A stretch of 64,000 nt of DNA from Nocardia ignorata NBRC 108230. Lineage in GTDB: Bacteria > Actinomycetota > Actinomycetes > Mycobacteriales > Mycobacteriaceae. The notes beneath the pieces were generated by a model. It did not search any database. It was given only the letters and a program-made list of their open reading frames with translations, and was not told the DNA's origin. Each line of letters starts with the position of its first letter. Position 1 is the first letter of the stretch. Below, piece by piece: positions 61,625-64,000 of this stretch. A program made the translations under genes and the position numbers. The stretch spans positions 1 to 64,000 of the forward strand of contig NZ_BDBI01000045.1 of the NCBI RefSeq assembly GCF_001612905.1. The letters are read 5' to 3'.

Positions 61625-62251
61625 GGTCGGCTTGGTAGTCGGTCGATGGGATGCGAGGAAAATCTGATCGAGGTGGTAGCGCACCACTGCGGCGGCGGAG
61701 TCGGGGGTGTGCTGGCCGATCAACACGCTGGTGCCGAGGCCGTGGGTGAGCATGACCAGTCGGGTCGCCTCGACCGCCGTGTCTGTGCTGTCTGCGAGTT
61801 CGCCGAGAAGCTGTGCCTGTGCGAGTGCCTGTGCGATCCGTTCTTCGAGGCGGTCGATGTTCGCGACGAAAGGGTGTTGTGCGAGTTCGGGATCGGTCAT
61901 GGCCAGAACCGCGTACGAGGTGCCGATCAGGTGGAAGGCGCGGCTGGCTTCGTCGGTGGGCAGGGCTTCAGCGCAGAACGCCTCGACGAGCGCGCGGGTG
62001 GGCGGCGGGTCGGGCAGGCCGATGAGTCGTTGTTGCCATCGGTCGTGGCTGAGTTGCTCGAGGTGGTTCAAGGTGCCGGTGAGCAGGTCGGCTTTCGTCG
62101 GGAAGTAGTACTGCACAAACCGTAGCGAGGATCCGGCTTCGGCGGCCACAGCACGAATCGTGACCGCGTGCAGACCCTTACGTGCGGCGACCCGCACGAC
62201 CGCGTCGGCGATCTCGGCTCGCCGTTGGGCGTGATCGACAGTTCTGGGCAT
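61622..62251 (-). CDS. TetR-family repressor, 3' end altered by the transposon
   Basis: A 209-aa regulator (HTH HAVTIRAVAAEAGSSLRFVQ then YYFPTKADLLTG). The TGA stop at 61622-61624 is the terminal TGA of the transposon; before insertion the frame would have run on through RPSRQVSKQR to a TAG now at 37019-37021. It is divergent from the MFS pump and faces the repeats at 62286. GGGA precedes ATG 62251. Confidence 0.88.
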   Translation of the reverse strand: MPRTVDHAQRRAEIADAVVRVAARKGLHAVTIRAVAAEAGSSLRFVQYYFPTKADLLTGTLNHLEQLSHDRWQQRLIGLPDPPPTRALVEAFCAEALPTDEASRAFHLIGTSYAVLAMTDPELAQHPFVANIDRLEERIAQALAQAQLLGELADSTDTAVEATRLVMLTHGLGTSVLIGQHTPDSAAAVVRYHLDQIFLASHRPTTKPT

Positions 62252-62285
62252 GGTCGTCCCTTCTCGACGGCACCACCCTCTTGGT

Positions 62286-62314
62286 GATACACATGTATCG
62301 GATACAACTGTATC
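62286..62314. promoter_or_regulatory. Two adjacent palindromic operators between tetR and the MFS gene
   Basis: GATACACATGTATC (62286-62299, GATAC/GTATC arms) and GATACAACTGTATC (62301-62314, GATACA/TGTATC arms). Related sequences spaced one base apart suggest cooperative TetR binding over the promoters of both divergent genes. Confidence 0.75.
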
Positions 62315-62330
62315 AATCTGGAGGTGGGTG

Positions 62331-63722
62331 GTGAAGCGACCCGACACACACGAGGAATCGGCGTTAGTCCCGGCACGCGCGGCCGCGCTGCTGATGATGG
62401 TGTGCGCAGCGCAGTTCATGGTTGTGCTCGACATCTCGGTGGTGAACGTGGCATTGCCGTCGATGCGGACGTCGCTGGGCTTCACCGACACCGGGCTCGG
62501 CTGGGTGGTCAACGCCTATGCGCTGGTGTTCGCGGGCCTGCTTCTGGTCGGCGGTCGCCTGGAAGATCTCTATGGGCGCAAACGTGTTTTCCTTGCCGGT
62601 CTGCTGTTGTTCACCCTCGCCAGCTTGGTCGGCGGACTGGCCTCGACGCCGGGCTGGCTCATCGGTGCTCGCGCCGCCCAGGGAGTAGGCGCGGCGGTGC
62701 TGGCCCCGGCCACGCTGACGATCCTCTCCACGAGCTTCGCCGAGGGTTCACGGCGGACGAAGGCCCTGGCGATATGGACCGCGATCGGTCTGGCCGACGG
62801 GACGGCGGGCAATCTTCTCGGCGGAGTCCTCACTGAATTCTGGTCGTGGCGCGCGACTTTGCTGATCAACGTGCCCATCGGAGCAGTCGCGCTGGTTGCC
62901 GCGATCTATGTCATCGCCCCGGACTCGCCGAATCGCCCGCGGGTCCGCGTCGATGCGGTGGGGGCCGTGCTGGTGACGTGCGGGCTCGCTGCGATCGCCT
63001 ACGGGTTCGGGGAGGCCGCGGTGCGGGGATGGTCGGCAGCGGTGACAGTGGCAGCACTCGCGGGCGGGGCGGGGCTGCTGGTTGTGTTCGTGGCGGTTGA
63101 GGCGCGGTCGGCGGTCGTGCCGCTGATTCCGTTGCCGTTGTTGCGGATTCGGTCGGTGGCGGTCGGCAATATCGCGATGCTGTTGGCTGGGGCGTGCCTG
63201 AATCCGATGTGGTTCTTTCTGACGTTGTCGATGCAGAACGTCCTGGACTACACACCGATGCAGACCGGGCTGGCGTTCCTGCCGCACACGCTGATCACTA
63301 TCGCTGTCGGCACCCTCGTGACGCCGTGGTTGATGGGCCGGGTCGATGCACGGGTCCTGATCGTCGGTGGTGCGTTGCTGGCCGCGGCCGGATTCGCCTG
63401 GCAATCCCAGCTCGACGCCGAGAGCGCCTTCATGACCGGAATTCTCGGCCCCGCAATAGTTTTCAGCGTCGGCGCCGGACTGCTGAACACCCCGCTCACC
63501 GCGGCCGTCACCACGGGAGTGCCCACCACAGATGCGGGCGCGGCCTCGGGGCTGATGAACACGACCAAGCAAGTCGGGGCAGCGCTCGGTCTGGCGGCAC
63601 TGATCACGACGACGGCGGAATCGAGTTCCGGCTATAGCCGCGCCTTCTTGTTGATCGCCGCGGCCATGATCGCAGTCGCGGCAACCGCGGCGGTACTGCC
63701 TGCTCATCGCGACCGGCGGTGA
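62331..63722 (+). CDS. MFS drug-efflux transporter (DHA2/EmrB type)
   Basis: A 463-aa transporter with about 14 membrane helices. Motif D1 LDISVVNVALPSMR and the A-like GGRLEDLYGRKRVFLAGLLL identify the DHA2 family, which exports drugs or metabolites using the proton gradient. GTG 62331 follows GGAGGT; a GTG 3 bp earlier is possible. Under control of the divergent TetR. Confidence 0.9.
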   Translation: MKRPDTHEESALVPARAAALLMMVCAAQFMVVLDISVVNVALPSMRTSLGFTDTGLGWVVNAYALVFAGLLLVGGRLEDLYGRKRVFLAGLLLFTLASLVGGLASTPGWLIGARAAQGVGAAVLAPATLTILSTSFAEGSRRTKALAIWTAIGLADGTAGNLLGGVLTEFWSWRATLLINVPIGAVALVAAIYVIAPDSPNRPRVRVDAVGAVLVTCGLAAIAYGFGEAAVRGWSAAVTVAALAGGAGLLVVFVAVEARSAVVPLIPLPLLRIRSVAVGNIAMLLAGACLNPMWFFLTLSMQNVLDYTPMQTGLAFLPHTLITIAVGTLVTPWLMGRVDARVLIVGGALLAAAGFAWQSQLDAESAFMTGILGPAIVFSVGAGLLNTPLTAAVTTGVPTTDAGAASGLMNTTKQVGAALGLAALITTTAESSSGYSRAFLLIAAAMIAVAATAAVLPAHRDRR

Positions 63723-63748
63723 CTGCGACTCGCGACAATGCCAGGTGA

Positions 63749-64000
63749 CTACGACGACGACTGTCCGGGCAATCGGGTGGGATCGGTGACGGTGACCTGC
63801 GCGGTGGTCAGGGTCAGCGCGCCGGGCAACGCGGCGAAGGCTTCCTCGACGCGGGCGATGAGCGAAGTACGTGCGCCCGCGCCGCGCCGCGCCGAGTGCC
63901 GTTCGGCGCGGACCCAGTTCTTGGCCGCGCAGCGCCACGCGGCCAACGCAAGCTCCGGCAGTAGCCGGATGGTGACGTCGGTGCGACCGTCGGCGCCGGT
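63749..64000 (-). CDS. C-terminal part of an unidentified gene (partial)
   Basis: Open to the window edge, 83 residues. It reads VTIRLLPELALAAWRCAAKN then a basic part and LTTAQVTVTDPTRLPGQSSS. No domain recognised; the 5' end lies outside the window. Confidence 0.5.
   Translation of the reverse strand, partial: TGADGRTDVTIRLLPELALAAWRCAAKNWVRAERHSARRGAGARTSLIARVEEAFAALPGALTLTTAQVTVTDPTRLPGQSSS

Noticed and set aside
1..64000. tRNA, rRNA or CRISPR
   Set aside because: No cloverleaf-like gene with CCA-type context, no rRNA conserved blocks, and no regularly spaced 25-40 bp repeats were seen on either strand.

Overview
The window is high-GC actinobacterial DNA. Gene content (PF04672-type SAM methyltransferases, DUF5753 proteins, XRE/TPR regulators, a cutinase-like secreted protein, an NsrR-type protein with the Streptomyces cysteine spacing) fits Nocardia or a close mycolate-producing relative. 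A MobF relaxase at the left end, a VirB2-like small membrane protein and many decayed integrase/IS remnants suggest an integrated mobile element or plasmid backbone for about the first 34 kb. There are no rRNA or tRNA genes and no CRISPR array.

Layout. 0.1-6.1 kb: giant relaxase-helicase. 6.5-10.6 kb: a zinc-binding small protein, an XRE/TPR regulator coupled to an APH-like kinase, then a chain of five tiny ORFs all joined by ATGA overlaps. 10.7-13.1 kb: exported protein, HTH-less DUF5753 protein and SAM methyltransferase. 13.1-15.6 kb: gene graveyard (integrase-like, IstB, GrpB and dUTPase remnants, IS21-like end repeats). 15.7-18.1 kb: coiled-coil protein and partner. 18.2-24.9 kb: three more XRE/TPR regulators, two of them next to small enzymes (NUDIX, TsaA/TrmO-like), with promoter-proximal tandem 7-8 bp repeats, then a cold-shock gene whose 3' end is inside an IS3 element with a textbook G GGA AAA frameshift site. 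26.5-35 kb: a second, larger copy of the DUF5753/methyltransferase module, with three related PrimPol-like small proteins, a cutinase-like exported protein, a VirB2-like protein and tandem NUDIX genes. 35.1-36.9 kb: quinone oxidoreductase and divergent TetR.

37,058-61,624 is the main discovery: a 24,567-bp Tn7/Tn5053-like transposon with near-perfect inverted termini, multiple transposase-binding-type repeats at both ends and a perfect 6-bp direct repeat (GGTCGG) abutting both ends. Its core is a four-gene operon with GTGA junctions: DDE transposase (carrying a 1-nt frameshift), TniB/TnsC-like ATPase, a 531-aa protein that looks like an ATPase relative without Walker motifs plus an unknown C-terminal domain, and an HTH protein. 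No TniQ zinc-finger protein is present. Cargo: two lipases with two PucR-type regulators, a two-component system divergent from an ABC exporter, an NsrR-Hmp fusion (NO sensor and NO dioxygenase in one chain), GNAT, SDR, OYE-type flavoprotein, two TetR genes with clear palindromic operators, a DUF420 membrane protein, an alkyltransferase-like protein and a frameshifted DUF488 gene. The element inserted into the 3' end of a tetR gene and now supplies its stop codon.

61.6-64 kb: that TetR, the divergent MFS efflux pump it probably controls, and the 3' part of an unidentified gene. Several apparent single-base frameshifts (about 13.48, 14.25, 38.12, 47.9 and 61.15 kb) may be real decay or sequencing errors; this matters for whether the transposon is active.
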